DNA of 64,000 nt from Candidatus Eiseniibacteriota bacterium (lineage in GTDB: Bacteria > Eisenbacteria > RBG-16-71-46 > CAIMUX01), in contig JACKCR010000006.1 of the NCBI GenBank assembly GCA_020633975.1, positions 298,300-362,299 of the forward strand, written 5' to 3'. The notes below the pieces were generated by a model. That model did not search any database, was not told the DNA's origin, and was given only the letters and a program-made list of their open reading frames with translations. Position 1 is the first letter of the stretch, and each line of letters starts with the position of its first letter. The translations under genes and the position numbers were made by a program. Shown here in pieces: positions 17,543 to 26,808 of this stretch.

Positions 17543-18100
17543 CTATAGGTCCAGAACGAGTGAGAGTCCGCTGAAGCTGCCCGTCGAGAAGTAGCGGTTC
17601 GTAACGGTGTCGACGACGAGCCCGCGGTCCGGATCGTATCTTTCTTGCGGCGTCTCGTACGAGTTGTAGCTGGCCGAGATTCCGATCCTTCCTTCTACCG
17701 AGAACCTGTCGCTGATGGGATGGGAGACGCCGACGCCGAGCGTCGCGTAGTAGCCGTTTCTGGTATCGGCAATGAGATCGTCGTCGGTAGAACCCGTCAC
17801 AAGCGCGAACGTCTTGCCGATAGTCCCCCGGAAGAAGGTCTTCGTTTCGCCCGACGTTCCGATAGCCGACTGGATCCCGACGAAGGGGAAGAGGGTCCAC
17901 GTGGTCTCCTTGAGCACGTACTGACGGTACGAGACTCCGAAGTCGACACCGTAGATGGCCTGGATGCCTCCCACCTGGCTTCGGAGTTCCACCCCTGGCG
18001 ATGAACCGAATGCGATCGAGGTTGCGTCCACCCGAGCCGGAGCGGCGATGCAGGCCAGAGCGGCCAAGGTGCCGAGGATGAGAAGATTGCGAGTACCCAT
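17543..18100 (-). CDS. Secreted, probable outer-membrane beta-barrel protein
   Basis: 185 residues from the ATG at 18100, preceded by a strong ribosome site (GGGAGGAAATC). A signal peptide is clear (NLLILGTLAALACIAAPARVDA). The mature part alternates polar and hydrophobic residues in strands (GVDFGVSYRQYVL, LFPFVGIQSAIG, YYATLGVGVSHPIS, FSVEGRIGISASY) and ends in a hydrophobic strand (FSGLSLVLDL), as small outer-membrane barrels do. The exact function is unknown. It is on the same strand as the kinase gene upstream at 18240, 139 bp away. Confidence 0.75.
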   Translation of the reverse strand: MGTRNLLILGTLAALACIAAPARVDATSIAFGSSPGVELRSQVGGIQAIYGVDFGVSYRQYVLKETTWTLFPFVGIQSAIGTSGETKTFFRGTIGKTFALVTGSTDDDLIADTRNGYYATLGVGVSHPISDRFSVEGRIGISASYNSYETPQERYDPDRGLVVDTVTNRYFSTGSFSGLSLVLDL

Positions 18101-18239
18101 GATTTCCTCCCGGGTGAGGGTTGTCAGTGCTTGAACCTGACAGCCTTTGGCTCGGGAGGGAGCGGTTATCGCGGGCGTTGATCCCGATGTCTTCGATTTG
18201 GTGAGGTGCCTGGAGCGATTCGAACGTGGGTCCCCGGCT

Positions 18240-21200
18240 CTAGCGGGGTAGTGGCTCCGGGCCCGCCCCCAACGCGTACGCCACCAACTGCTCGAAGCCG
18301 AGTTCCTTTCCGGCTGCCTGGAGCCGGTCCCACTCGCCTCTACTGACCTGGCTCCGCAATCGAGACTCCGCCTCGGCCAACTGCGCCTCGTCCTCGGGCG
18401 TAAGGCGGACACCGCTCTCCGTCCGGTGGGCTTCGTTGGCGACGAGCAATATCGCGGTCCGGCTCCAGTCCTCCTCGAGCGATGCGAGCAGCGTGAGCCC
18501 CACGATCGTGTTCGCGGACCCCGCGCGGTCCGCGAGACCGTGCCGAATCCCGAGACTCTCCCGGTACAGCTCTCGTGCTCGTTCCGCCTCCGCAAGTTCT
18601 CGCGCCACGTCGGCGAGGTTGTTGAGCACCTGCGCCACCGCCGCCTGCTGCCCGAGCTGGCGAAGAATGTCGAGACTCTCCTCGTAGTGCGATCGTGCTT
18701 CGAGGGGCTTCCCGAGCAGCGCGAAGTTCACGCCGAGGTTGTTGAGGACGACCCCCTGTCCGTGTCGGTTGCCGAGTTCTCTTTGCATGTCGAGGCTCTC
18801 GGAATGCCGGCGGACCGCGGTTTCGAGGTCCCCGAGATCACGAGCGAGGTTGCCGAGACCGTTGAGGACGTTCGCGACCCCGATCTGGTCTCCCGCGTCT
18901 CGATGGACGACCAGGCTCTCTTCGTACCACGAGTTTGCGCGCGCCTTGTCACCTTGGCGCAGTGCCACCGACCCGAGGAGCATGAGGGTCCGTGCTTCGC
19001 CGCGCTTGTCTCCGAGCTCCCGGAAGACCGTGAGATTCTCCTCGATCAGCGTCTTCGCGCCCGCCAAGTCGTGTTGACGAATCGCGAGGTCTCCGAGTCC
19101 GACTCCTGCACGCGCCACTCCCGCGCGGTCGCCCGTTGCCTTGTAGATGGCGAGACATGCTTCGAGAAGCTCGCGTGCTTCCTGGTAGTGCCCCTGCTCT
19201 GCGGCGAGGAGGCTGGCGCACTTGAGGGCTTCCGCTCGCGTTGGAGTCGGTGAGTCCTCGCAGAGACGGAGGAACTCTTCACAGAGGGATCGGCCCTCGG
19301 TCCAGTAGCCCCGGAGGTGCCAGAACACCTGGAGGGAGCCGGCGATCTGGAGTCCGAGTTCGTGGATCGAAGGTTCGGAGCGGCTCGTGGCGAGCGCCCG
19401 GCGGAAGTTCGGGAGCTCGAGTTCGAGCTGGACGAGCCAACTCTCTTGCTCCGGGCCGAGGAGGAAGCTCTGCGCCTCTTTCGCAAGATCGGCGAAGAAC
19501 TCGCAGTGTGCGAGCGCGGCGTTCTTCCACTCGCCCGAGTCCATGAGTAGCTGGGAGGCGTAGTCGCGAACAGTCTCCAGCGTCCCGTACCGAAGCACGC
19601 CGGGGTTCTGGTCCGAGGAATGGACTTCGAGGAGCGACTTGTCGGCCAGGCGCGCGAGGTGATCGAGTACGTCCCACTCGTCGACGCCGCCCGCTGCGCA
19701 CACCCGCTCCGCCGCTTCGACCGAGAACCCGCCGGAGAAGGCGCCTACGTGGCGAAGCACGGTTCGGTCTTCGGGGGGGAGCTGCTCGTAGCTCCAGTCG
19801 ATGAGGGACCGAAGTGTCTGATGGTGGGGGACACCCGCTCTGCTTCCGCCTCCGAGCAGCCGGAATCGCTGGTCGAGTCGACTCGCGATCCGGGCGACCG
19901 TCATGGTTCGCACGCGTACCGCCGCGAGTTCGACGGCGAGAGGAATGCCGTCGAGTCGGCGGCAGATCTCCGCCACGTCTCCGGCGTTCTGCGCGCTCAG
20001 CACGAAGCCAGGGTGCGCGGCCCGCGCGCGGTCCACGAACAGCTCGACGGCTTCTGTCTCCGCCAGCGCCCGCGGATCGGCCATCCCTTCCGGTGGGAGT
20101 CCGAGGTTCGAGAGCGGAAACACGGACTCGCCCGAGATGGAAAGGGCCTCTCGACTGGTCACGAGGATCCTCAGCTCGGGACTGGCGCCGAGGAGCCGCT
20201 CGGAAAGACGAGCGCAAGGCTCGAGCAGCCGGTCCGCGTTGTCGAGGACGAGGAGGCAGGGCCGGCTCGCTACGTGCTCGGAGAGGAGGTCTACCCACTC
20301 TCGGCCGGGCGCTTCTTTGAGGCCGAGCGTACTCGCCACCGTTTGTGCGACCAGATCGGGATCCGCGATTGCTGCCAGGTCGACGAGCCAAGCACCGCCC
20401 GTGAAGGTACCGAGCGAGTCTCGAGCGACCTCGAGTGCCAGTCGGGTCTTTCCAGTTCCGCCGAAGCCCGTGATCGTTACGAAACGGCTTCCTTCGAGAA
20501 GCCGCGCGAGTTTCGCTTTCGACTCTGATCGACCGACGAACTTCGTGATCGGCAGCGGAATGTTCGTCCGGGTGATGTCGGCCCCAGACAAGGTCTCATC
20601 GATGGTCGACGTGTCGGCCAGGGTCGGTTCGGTGGTGAACTCGAGCCCGCGGCCCATGAGGGCGTCGAGCAGCTGTTCGACCCTCGCGAACCTCTCGGTC
20701 GGTTCCTTGCGGAGGCACTTCGCGATGACCGCATCCCAGCGTTCTCCGATCGCAGGCGCGAGCGAGCGGGCCGGCCTCGGATCCTCGGAGACTCTTCGCC
20801 AAGCGGCCTCCATCGGTGTCTTCCCGGTGAACGGGAGCCGTCCGGTCACGATTTCGTAGAGAACGATCCCGAACGCGTAGATGTCCGCGGCGGGGCCGAC
20901 GTGCTGTCCCAGCACCTGTTCCGGGGCCATATAGGCCGGGGTGCCGACGATACCGCCGGTCGTTGCCGAGTCTCCATGCGGCTGCGGCACCTCGCGACCC
21001 GTGAACTGGGCGATCCCGAAGTCCGTGATGACGGCCCGTTCTCTTCCGCCCTGAGGGACGAGCATGACGTTCCCGCACTTGAAGTCCCGATGAACGACTC
21101 CGCATCTGTGAGCCGCTCCGAGTCCGGTCGCCATGTCGGCTACGTAGGGGGTGGCTTCCTCGATCCCAAGTGGACCGCGGGTTCGGATCCTGTCGACGAG

Positions 21201-21710
21201 GGTGTCGCCTTTGAGCAGTTCCATCGTGATGAACCAGGCGTCGGAGCCGTTCAGTTCGTGTCGACCGACATCGTAGACCCGGCAGACGCAGGGGCTGGTG
21301 ACCGTTCTGGCAAGCAGCACCTCTTGCTTCAGGCGACCGACCAGCTTGCGTTGATCGGCTCCTGTCGGACGGATGGTCTTGAGGGCGACGCGGATCGAGA
21401 GGTCCAAGTCCTCGGCCTCGTAGACCCGGCCCATCCCCCCGACCCCGAGAATCCGCTCCACTCGGTACCTTCCGGCGATGACGTCACCGGGAAGGAACTC
21501 GGCTCCACCCTCGCGATGTGGGGGATCGTCTGCAGATGTCTCCTCGAAACTCGTCACGATCCGGAGGTGGTCGAGCTGGCTCTCAACGACGCGTCGCAGT
21601 TCCTCGTTGCCGGCACAGGACGCCTCGAGGAACTCTGCCTGTTCCGCATCGGAGAGTCGGACGAGTTCGTCCAGGATGTCCAGCGATTGCCTCGTGAGTT
21701 CCGTCGACAT
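18240..21710 (-). CDS. Ser/Thr kinase fused to NB-ARC ATPase and TPR repeats
   Basis: 1156 residues. Domains in order: a short helical N-terminus; a protein kinase at about 80-345 (GVGGMG loop, ALKT lysine, HRDFKCGN catalytic loop, DFG, APE); an AfsR/MalT-type nucleotide-binding domain at about 390-680 (P-loop GFGGTGKT near 410, LLVLDN Walker B, LVTSRE, GIPLAVELAA); then six or more TPR units to about 1090 with RTLMLLGSVALRQGD and NVLNGLGNLARDLGD. The catalytic loop reads HRDFK instead of HRDLKPxN, but Asp and Asn are kept, so activity is plausible. No membrane segment: cytoplasmic signalling integrator. A TAGACT hexamer lies six bases upstream of the ATG with no ribosome site, suggesting a leaderless mRNA. 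Confidence 0.93.
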   Translation of the reverse strand: MSTELTRQSLDILDELVRLSDAEQAEFLEASCAGNEELRRVVESQLDHLRIVTSFEETSADDPPHREGGAEFLPGDVIAGRYRVERILGVGGMGRVYEAEDLDLSIRVALKTIRPTGADQRKLVGRLKQEVLLARTVTSPCVCRVYDVGRHELNGSDAWFITMELLKGDTLVDRIRTRGPLGIEEATPYVADMATGLGAAHRCGVVHRDFKCGNVMLVPQGGRERAVITDFGIAQFTGREVPQPHGDSATTGGIVGTPAYMAPEQVLGQHVGPAADIYAFGIVLYEIVTGRLPFTGKTPMEAAWRRVSEDPRPARSLAPAIGERWDAVIAKCLRKEPTERFARVEQLLDALMGRGLEFTTEPTLADTSTIDETLSGADITRTNIPLPITKFVGRSESKAKLARLLEGSRFVTITGFGGTGKTRLALEVARDSLGTFTGGAWLVDLAAIADPDLVAQTVASTLGLKEAPGREWVDLLSEHVASRPCLLVLDNADRLLEPCARLSERLLGASPELRILVTSREALSISGESVFPLSNLGLPPEGMADPRALAETEAVELFVDRARAAHPGFVLSAQNAGDVAEICRRLDGIPLAVELAAVRVRTMTVARIASRLDQRFRLLGGGSRAGVPHHQTLRSLIDWSYEQLPPEDRTVLRHVGAFSGGFSVEAAERVCAAGGVDEWDVLDHLARLADKSLLEVHSSDQNPGVLRYGTLETVRDYASQLLMDSGEWKNAALAHCEFFADLAKEAQSFLLGPEQESWLVQLELELPNFRRALATSRSEPSIHELGLQIAGSLQVFWHLRGYWTEGRSLCEEFLRLCEDSPTPTRAEALKCASLLAAEQGHYQEARELLEACLAIYKATGDRAGVARAGVGLGDLAIRQHDLAGAKTLIEENLTVFRELGDKRGEARTLMLLGSVALRQGDKARANSWYEESLVVHRDAGDQIGVANVLNGLGNLARDLGDLETAVRRHSESLDMQRELGNRHGQGVVLNNLGVNFALLGKPLEARSHYEESLDILRQLGQQAAVAQVLNNLADVARELAEAERARELYRESLGIRHGLADRAGSANTIVGLTLLASLEEDWSRTAILLVANEAHRTESGVRLTPEDEAQLAEAESRLRSQVSRGEWDRLQAAGKELGFEQLVAYALGAGPEPLPR

Positions 21711-21716
21711 AGGGCG

Positions 21717-21722
21717 AGTCTA
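21717..21722 (-). promoter_or_regulatory. Candidate -10 element (TAGACT) for a leaderless kinase mRNA
   Basis: On the minus strand TAGACT is followed by CGCCCT and then the start codon, which puts the predicted transcription start at or next to the A of ATG. No Shine-Dalgarno is present. The -35 region is weak. Confidence 0.35.
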
Positions 21723-21790
21723 GCACTGGAGCTGGACCAGCTGACCCCGGAGTCTATCGAGGCACATGGAAGACGGGTCGTGAAGGCCGG

Positions 21791-24700
21791 CTACTTGAGT
21801 AGCACGAACCGTCTCGTTCCGGAGAACTGCGGCGTTTCGAGAGCGTAGAAGTATACGCCGGAAGGCATCGCAAATCCGGTGTCGCTCAGGCCATCCCAGT
21901 CCGCCGTGTACCGACCGGCCGCCTGGTTCGTCCCGTCCAAGAGCGTTCTCACGGCTCGGCCACTCACGTCGTAGACGACGAGGTTCACGTCGGTGGATTG
22001 AGCCAGGTCGTACCGGATCGCCGTCCCGACCGGGGAGGGGTTGGGACGCACAGGGTGCAGTGCGAACAGGAGCGGAATGTCCGAGGGGTCGCCGACATCG
22101 CTCGATTCGACCTGCTCCAGGACGACGTCCGTCGCGCTGTAGAGGGCGGTCGCGCCCTCGACCAGATCGAACTCCCCGGAACGGTTCGCAAACGTCATCA
22201 CCTGGAACTGATCCGTCGGTTGGGGAACGAATCCACCCACGAGGGACGATACGAGCGATCCACCCAGCGAAGCGCCTCCGGTGACGACAACCCGGTCATA
22301 CTGTTCGGGCGACGTTCCCCCCATCTCGACCTCGAGAGAGCCCATGGCGTTCTGGACGAAGTCTCCGTCGATCGTCAAGGTCCCGGGCTGACCCGCGTCG
22401 CCCGGTCGGATCGAGCCGCCATTCTCGACCGTTCCAGCTGTGACCATCCCGCTTCCCACGAGGTGGGAGCCTGAGCCGACGCTGAGGTAGGAGTTCGGAG
22501 AGTTGGCGTAGAGGAAGTGCCCCGAGGGCCCCAACAGCTCGATCGTACCGCTGCCCCAGAAGAAGGTTGCGCCCGAGAGAACCTCGAGGGTTTCCGTTCG
22601 AAGGGCGGCGCTCGCGCCTTGCAGAAAGAGGTCGCCGCTCTCGGTCCGGAGTGACCGTGCGGTGAGGGAGCCTCCGGTGATCGCCAGCACGGCAGAGCCG
22701 GCGTTGGGGGCGCGCACCACGATCTCGTCGGCTTCTGCGCCCGCTTGGTCGATCGTTACGAGGCCGCTGAGTAGGATGTCACTATCCTGATCAGGGATAC
22801 CGGGTGGGTCCCAGCTCTCCGGAGTGAACCAGCTCGTCGAGCCGCCTCCGACGAACCGCTTGAGGTGGACGTCCTCCACGATGAGGTTGCAGGAGTCGCC
22901 GATCGTCTCCTGGCGAAGCTGTAGCCCAAAGGAGTCGACGACGTCGAACGCACCCGTGATCGTCGCGGCCTTGAGCACGGTAAACGTGTCGCCCACCGCC
23001 GGAATGAACCCGGACGGGTCGATGAGCCGGAAGTCGAGACGGCCTCCGAGTTCTGCGCCCTCGCTCACGTTCACGAAATCGTAGCCGGTGCCCCTGCCGT
23101 ACCCGCCGACTTCGCAGACGTAGGAAGCGCTCTCGTCGTTCTGGATGTAGATCCCGAGAATGTCGAGCGTCCCGGGTGACGATCCGGGACGCAGCTCTCC
23201 AGCGTTCGTGAGCGTCGATCCGAAGCCCCCTCCGGCCGCGCCGTTTCCGTTGAGGTCTCCACCGTCGATGTCGATGGTCACGGCGTTCAGGAGTCCGCCG
23301 CCTTCGATTCGGGTCGTGCCTCCGAACTGCCGGAAGAGGTCGGTAGCGCCGTCGACCGTCCAGGTCGTTCCGGATCCAACGGAGATGGTGCCGTAGTTGT
23401 CGAAGTCGGGAGTGACGAGTTCGACATCGTTCGCGACGAACGAGCCGGTGTTCTCCTCGAAGCTGGTGAGGGCGGTGCCGCCGCCCGGGGCCACGATGGC
23501 AGCCGTGGATCCGTCCAGCGTCACGTCCGCGAAGTTCTTCTGGATATCCGCGCCCGAGAACTCCAGCGTGTCGGCGATGATGAAGGTACCAAAGTCGAGG
23601 CTGTGGGCACCGGGCGTGAAGTTGTTGAGGTCGCCCGCTATGTTCAGCCTCCCTCCCAGGACTTCCAGAGTTCCGTGCGACCCGAAATCGACCTCGATCG
23701 TCGTCGATGCGGCAGACGTCTTGGACAGAATCCCGTCGTTGTCGAGCAGCGGCGCGCCACCGACGCCGCCGGTGACCCACTCGATGTCCCCACTACCGAT
23801 GATGTCCAAAAGCCCGCCATTGTCGTTGGAGAGCCTCGTTCCCGCCTCCATGCGGATCGGTCCGTCGCCATCCCATGTCGCGGGTCCGGCGTTCTCGAGA
23901 GCGTGCCCGATCCGCAGCTCCTTGGGGTCGCTGCCGTCGATACTGAGGCCGCCCCCCGCCGTGGTCGTTCCCGGGCCCTGCAAGGTGCCGCCCGTCCAGA
24001 GCATCGGCCCCGAGACCTGCAGCGCTCCCGCGCAGGTGAGCTCGGCGCCCGCTTCGAGGATGAGAGAGTCGGAGAGCGAGCTATCCATGTCGATCTCGAG
24101 CGTGCCGCCGGTCAGCCGGAGATTCTCGAACCCGTTGAGGCTGTAGATCGACGTGGTTCCGGAGCTGAAGACGACCTCCGAGGTCTCCTCTACGTCGGCA
24201 ATGAGCACCGTGTCACCGAGGACGGGGGTCCGTGCCAGGTTCCAATTGTCCGGGTCGTGCCACGACACGGCGTCACCTAGTCCGTTCCACATGATGCTCG
24301 AGGAGAGGTCCGGGTCGACGCTCGAGAAGTAGTACGCTTTGCCTTCCTGGTAGTTGGGGTTCGAGAACCCGTGCGAGCCGAGAAGGATTCCGGAGGCGCC
24401 GAGGCCTAGGACGTCGCCTGACGGACCCACGGACGCACCGAATCTTGCGTCTACTTGCTCGCCCTCTGCCGTTGCAAACGGAGTACCTGAGACGCCATCG
24501 GGTCCGCCCTCGTAGACGAAGACCTTCCCGCCGTCGACATAGGTGCCGTCATAGCTCATTGCGTCGACGGCGATGTCGTCGTATCCGTTCCCCGTTACGT
24601 CTCCGACTCCGGCGACAAAGCGGCCATATGCGGCGCCTTCCTGGTACCCCTGTCCAACCCAGGAGAACACCTGGTATGGCAGTCCAGTGCTTGATCCCGA

Positions 24701-25840
24701 GACGACGATGGCGATTCCCTCGCCTACAGTCGGAAGGCCGACCCCCGGCATTCCGATGATGATGTCGTCGTACCCGTCCCCGTCGACATCACCCGCGGGC
24801 GCGACTGAGTAGCCGCAGTTTCCGCCCCCGTTGTTGATCCACCAGTACCAGTCCCAGCTCGTCGACACACCGGAGGGACCTCCGTAGTAGCAGAAGACAC
24901 GACCGCTGTCCGCGCTCGTGTCATCGAACAGGGGCGCGCCGACGAGAACGTCGTCGTAGCCGTCGCCGTTCACGTCTCCCGCAGACGAAACGGCGAAGCC
25001 CATCTGGGCTCCTGCCTGGTCCGCCTGGAGGACCGTCGGGCTGCCGGTGACGCCGCTGGCGCTTCCGTACCAGACGAGGGCCCGTCCCTCGTTGAGCTCC
25101 GGGTAGTCAACGAAACGGGAGCCGACGATGATGTCGTCGAATCCGTCTCCGTTGAGGTCCCCCGCGCCGTCTACGGCCCAGCCGAACCACTCTCCCGTCT
25201 GGGACGCTTCCAAAACCCAGTCGGGGGTCGAGGAGAGACCGGCCGGAGACCCATGGAACACCTGCACTCGCCCCGCATCGACGCCGACGGTGTCGAGTTG
25301 CGGCGTTCCGATGATGACGTCGTCGTAGCCGTCGTTGTTGACATCGCCCGCGGCCGCGACGATTCCGGCCCGCGCGCCGGCTTGTCCTCCCAGAAGGGTC
25401 CAGTCGGGGGTGGCTCCGAGTCCCCCGGCCGTCCCGAGATAGAGGAATGCGGCCCCCTCAGACGTCTCGTTGAAGCTGTACCCGTTGGCGCCGATCAGGA
25501 CATCGTCGAAGCCATCACCGTTTACGTCCCCAACCGAGGCGACGCTGATGCCGAGGTAGGCGTTCGCTGTGCCCCCCTCGACGGTCCACTCCGGCGAATC
25601 GAAGAGTCCGGCTCCGCCGATACCGGCGCCTGCGCCGAGCGAGCCAACCTGAGTAGCGCCGGAAAGCGTGGCTGCGGTTCCGATGGTTACACCTGGAGTC
25701 CCTGGGTTGGCGGAGGCGGGGGCGCAACGGATGAACAGCACCGTTCCGATAGCGGCTGCCGTGGTGAGTAGGCGGATCGCGGGGGGCTGAGCTCCATGCG
25801 TGGAACGACGACCCAGCGAAGCCGAAACGTGAGATGTCAT
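21791..25840 (-). CDS. Large secreted FG-GAP repeat protein with C-terminal sorting domain
   Basis: 1349 residues. AAGGGG gives a ribosome site before the ATG. The N-terminus has a basic start and a hydrophobic segment (LLTTAAAIGTVLFI) ending near AXA, a signal peptide. Residues about 100-500 hold at least six FG-GAP units with calcium loops (VGDVNGDGFDDVLIG, AGDVNNDGYDDVIIG, AGDLNGDGFDDIIVG, AGDVDGDGYDDIIIG), expected to form a beta-propeller. The middle is Gly/Asp-rich beta-repeat sequence similar to autotransporter or hemagglutinin-type passengers. The last 80 residues are a FlgD/type IX-like domain (NPSPVGTAIRYDL, VYDVSGRAVRTLLDG, GVYFYAL) ending RRFVLLK. Probable surface adhesin or enzyme scaffold; ligand unknown. 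Confidence 0.9.
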   Translation of the reverse strand: MTSHVSASLGRRSTHGAQPPAIRLLTTAAAIGTVLFIRCAPASANPGTPGVTIGTAATLSGATQVGSLGAGAGIGGAGLFDSPEWTVEGGTANAYLGISVASVGDVNGDGFDDVLIGANGYSFNETSEGAAFLYLGTAGGLGATPDWTLLGGQAGARAGIVAAAGDVNNDGYDDVIIGTPQLDTVGVDAGRVQVFHGSPAGLSSTPDWVLEASQTGEWFGWAVDGAGDLNGDGFDDIIVGSRFVDYPELNEGRALVWYGSASGVTGSPTVLQADQAGAQMGFAVSSAGDVNGDGYDDVLVGAPLFDDTSADSGRVFCYYGGPSGVSTSWDWYWWINNGGGNCGYSVAPAGDVDGDGYDDIIIGMPGVGLPTVGEGIAIVVSGSSTGLPYQVFSWVGQGYQEGAAYGRFVAGVGDVTGNGYDDIAVDAMSYDGTYVDGGKVFVYEGGPDGVSGTPFATAEGEQVDARFGASVGPSGDVLGLGASGILLGSHGFSNPNYQEGKAYYFSSVDPDLSSSIMWNGLGDAVSWHDPDNWNLARTPVLGDTVLIADVEETSEVVFSSGTTSIYSLNGFENLRLTGGTLEIDMDSSLSDSLILEAGAELTCAGALQVSGPMLWTGGTLQGPGTTTAGGGLSIDGSDPKELRIGHALENAGPATWDGDGPIRMEAGTRLSNDNGGLLDIIGSGDIEWVTGGVGGAPLLDNDGILSKTSAASTTIEVDFGSHGTLEVLGGRLNIAGDLNNFTPGAHSLDFGTFIIADTLEFSGADIQKNFADVTLDGSTAAIVAPGGGTALTSFEENTGSFVANDVELVTPDFDNYGTISVGSGTTWTVDGATDLFRQFGGTTRIEGGGLLNAVTIDIDGGDLNGNGAAGGGFGSTLTNAGELRPGSSPGTLDILGIYIQNDESASYVCEVGGYGRGTGYDFVNVSEGAELGGRLDFRLIDPSGFIPAVGDTFTVLKAATITGAFDVVDSFGLQLRQETIGDSCNLIVEDVHLKRFVGGGSTSWFTPESWDPPGIPDQDSDILLSGLVTIDQAGAEADEIVVRAPNAGSAVLAITGGSLTARSLRTESGDLFLQGASAALRTETLEVLSGATFFWGSGTIELLGPSGHFLYANSPNSYLSVGSGSHLVGSGMVTAGTVENGGSIRPGDAGQPGTLTIDGDFVQNAMGSLEVEMGGTSPEQYDRVVVTGGASLGGSLVSSLVGGFVPQPTDQFQVMTFANRSGEFDLVEGATALYSATDVVLEQVESSDVGDPSDIPLLFALHPVRPNPSPVGTAIRYDLAQSTDVNLVVYDVSGRAVRTLLDGTNQAAGRYTADWDGLSDTGFAMPSGVYFYALETPQFSGTRRFVLLK

Positions 25841-26273
25841 TATCAGGGCCCCTTGAAAGCGCGGCCGGTTCGTTGCGAACCGGACTTCCGGCGATTGGCG
25901 GTTGATTCGAGTTTACCGTGTAGCGCCGAACCCTCACACATCGGATCCGCCGTGCCCGGGAATGAGAAACGGGTCGAAGCCGGGACGACCGAGACCCAAT
26001 GCCCCTTTGGAAGCCGCTCCCCTCATGGAGAATGCGTATGAGATGAGTGAATCCGGCAACACGGGAACCCCAATGTTTGGAGCTCGGGCGCAATGGTACA
26101 TATTGCAATAGCTTGCCGTAGTAGGTTCGCGGGCGAATCTTCTGTCCTCCTCGTGTTTCCGCTAGACTGTGAAGGCAAAATTCGAGTACGACTGCGAACC
26201 GCTGTGGTGGTGGCAGAAGATCCGAGGACTCCGAAGGAGAAGCCCAGCCAGCGGTTACGGCGGCGCCAACCTC
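25841..26273 (+). other. Divergent intergenic region, FG-GAP gene / ECF sigma gene
   Basis: 433 bp without a supported gene. It must contain promoters for the leftward FG-GAP gene and the rightward sigma factor. A TAGACT hexamer at 26163-26168 resembles the one before the kinase at 21.7 kb. The sigma frame is open upstream from a GTG at 26169, but that stretch has no family similarity. Confidence 0.45.
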
Positions 26274-26804
26274 ATGAGCGAAGAGCAGACGCAACAGCCC
26301 GGTCCGAAGGAGTCGTTCAGCGACCACTACGAGACGCTTCGCCGGATCGCGACCGAGTACATGCGGCGAGAAGGCGATCCGCAGACGCTCCAGGCCACGG
26401 AACTCCTTCATGAGGCATTTCTCCGCTTGTCCAGGTCGGGGGGCACGCCGTGGTCGGATGAGACCCACTTCCGTGCGATTGTCGCGCGCGTCATGCGACA
26501 GGTTCTCGTCGACCGCGCTCGGGCCCGAAAGACGGCGAAGCGTGGGCACTTGAAGCTGACCCTCGGTGTGGTGGACGGGGCCGTAGAGCCGGAGCTGACC
26601 CTCGACCTCATCGCCCTGGACACAGCCATCGAGAAGGTCGCGGCGATCGATTCTCGGGTCGCTCGGATGATCGAACTCCGATTCTTCGGCGGATTCCGTG
26701 TCGTCGAGTTGGCGCGGGAGTTCGGGATCTCCGAACGGGACGCCCGACGGGAGTGGGAGTGGGCACGAGCGGTGCTACGCGAGCAGCTCCAGAATCCGGA
26801 GTGA
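26274..26804 (+). CDS. ECF-family RNA polymerase sigma factor
   Basis: 176 residues from the ATG at 26274; the frame continues upstream but the added residues (LWWWQKIRG) do not look like sigma sequence. Region 2 is visible as ELLHEAFLRL and the following helix (FRAIVARVMRQVLVDRARARKTAKRG), and region 4 as IELRFFGGFRVVELAREFGISERDARREW. This is the ECF type found beside Ser/Thr kinases in Planctomycetes and related groups, where no classical anti-sigma factor is present. The kinase gene begins 4 bp after its stop, so the two form an operon and the kinase probably controls the sigma factor. Confidence 0.9.
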   Translation: MSEEQTQQPGPKESFSDHYETLRRIATEYMRREGDPQTLQATELLHEAFLRLSRSGGTPWSDETHFRAIVARVMRQVLVDRARARKTAKRGHLKLTLGVVDGAVEPELTLDLIALDTAIEKVAAIDSRVARMIELRFFGGFRVVELAREFGISERDARREWEWARAVLREQLQNPE

Positions 26805-26808
26805 TGGT

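Noticed and set aside
18200-18245. GATTCGAAC sequence resembling a tRNA T-loop
   Set aside because: The flanking bases cannot form a 5-bp T stem, and no acceptor, D or anticodon arm could be found on either strand.
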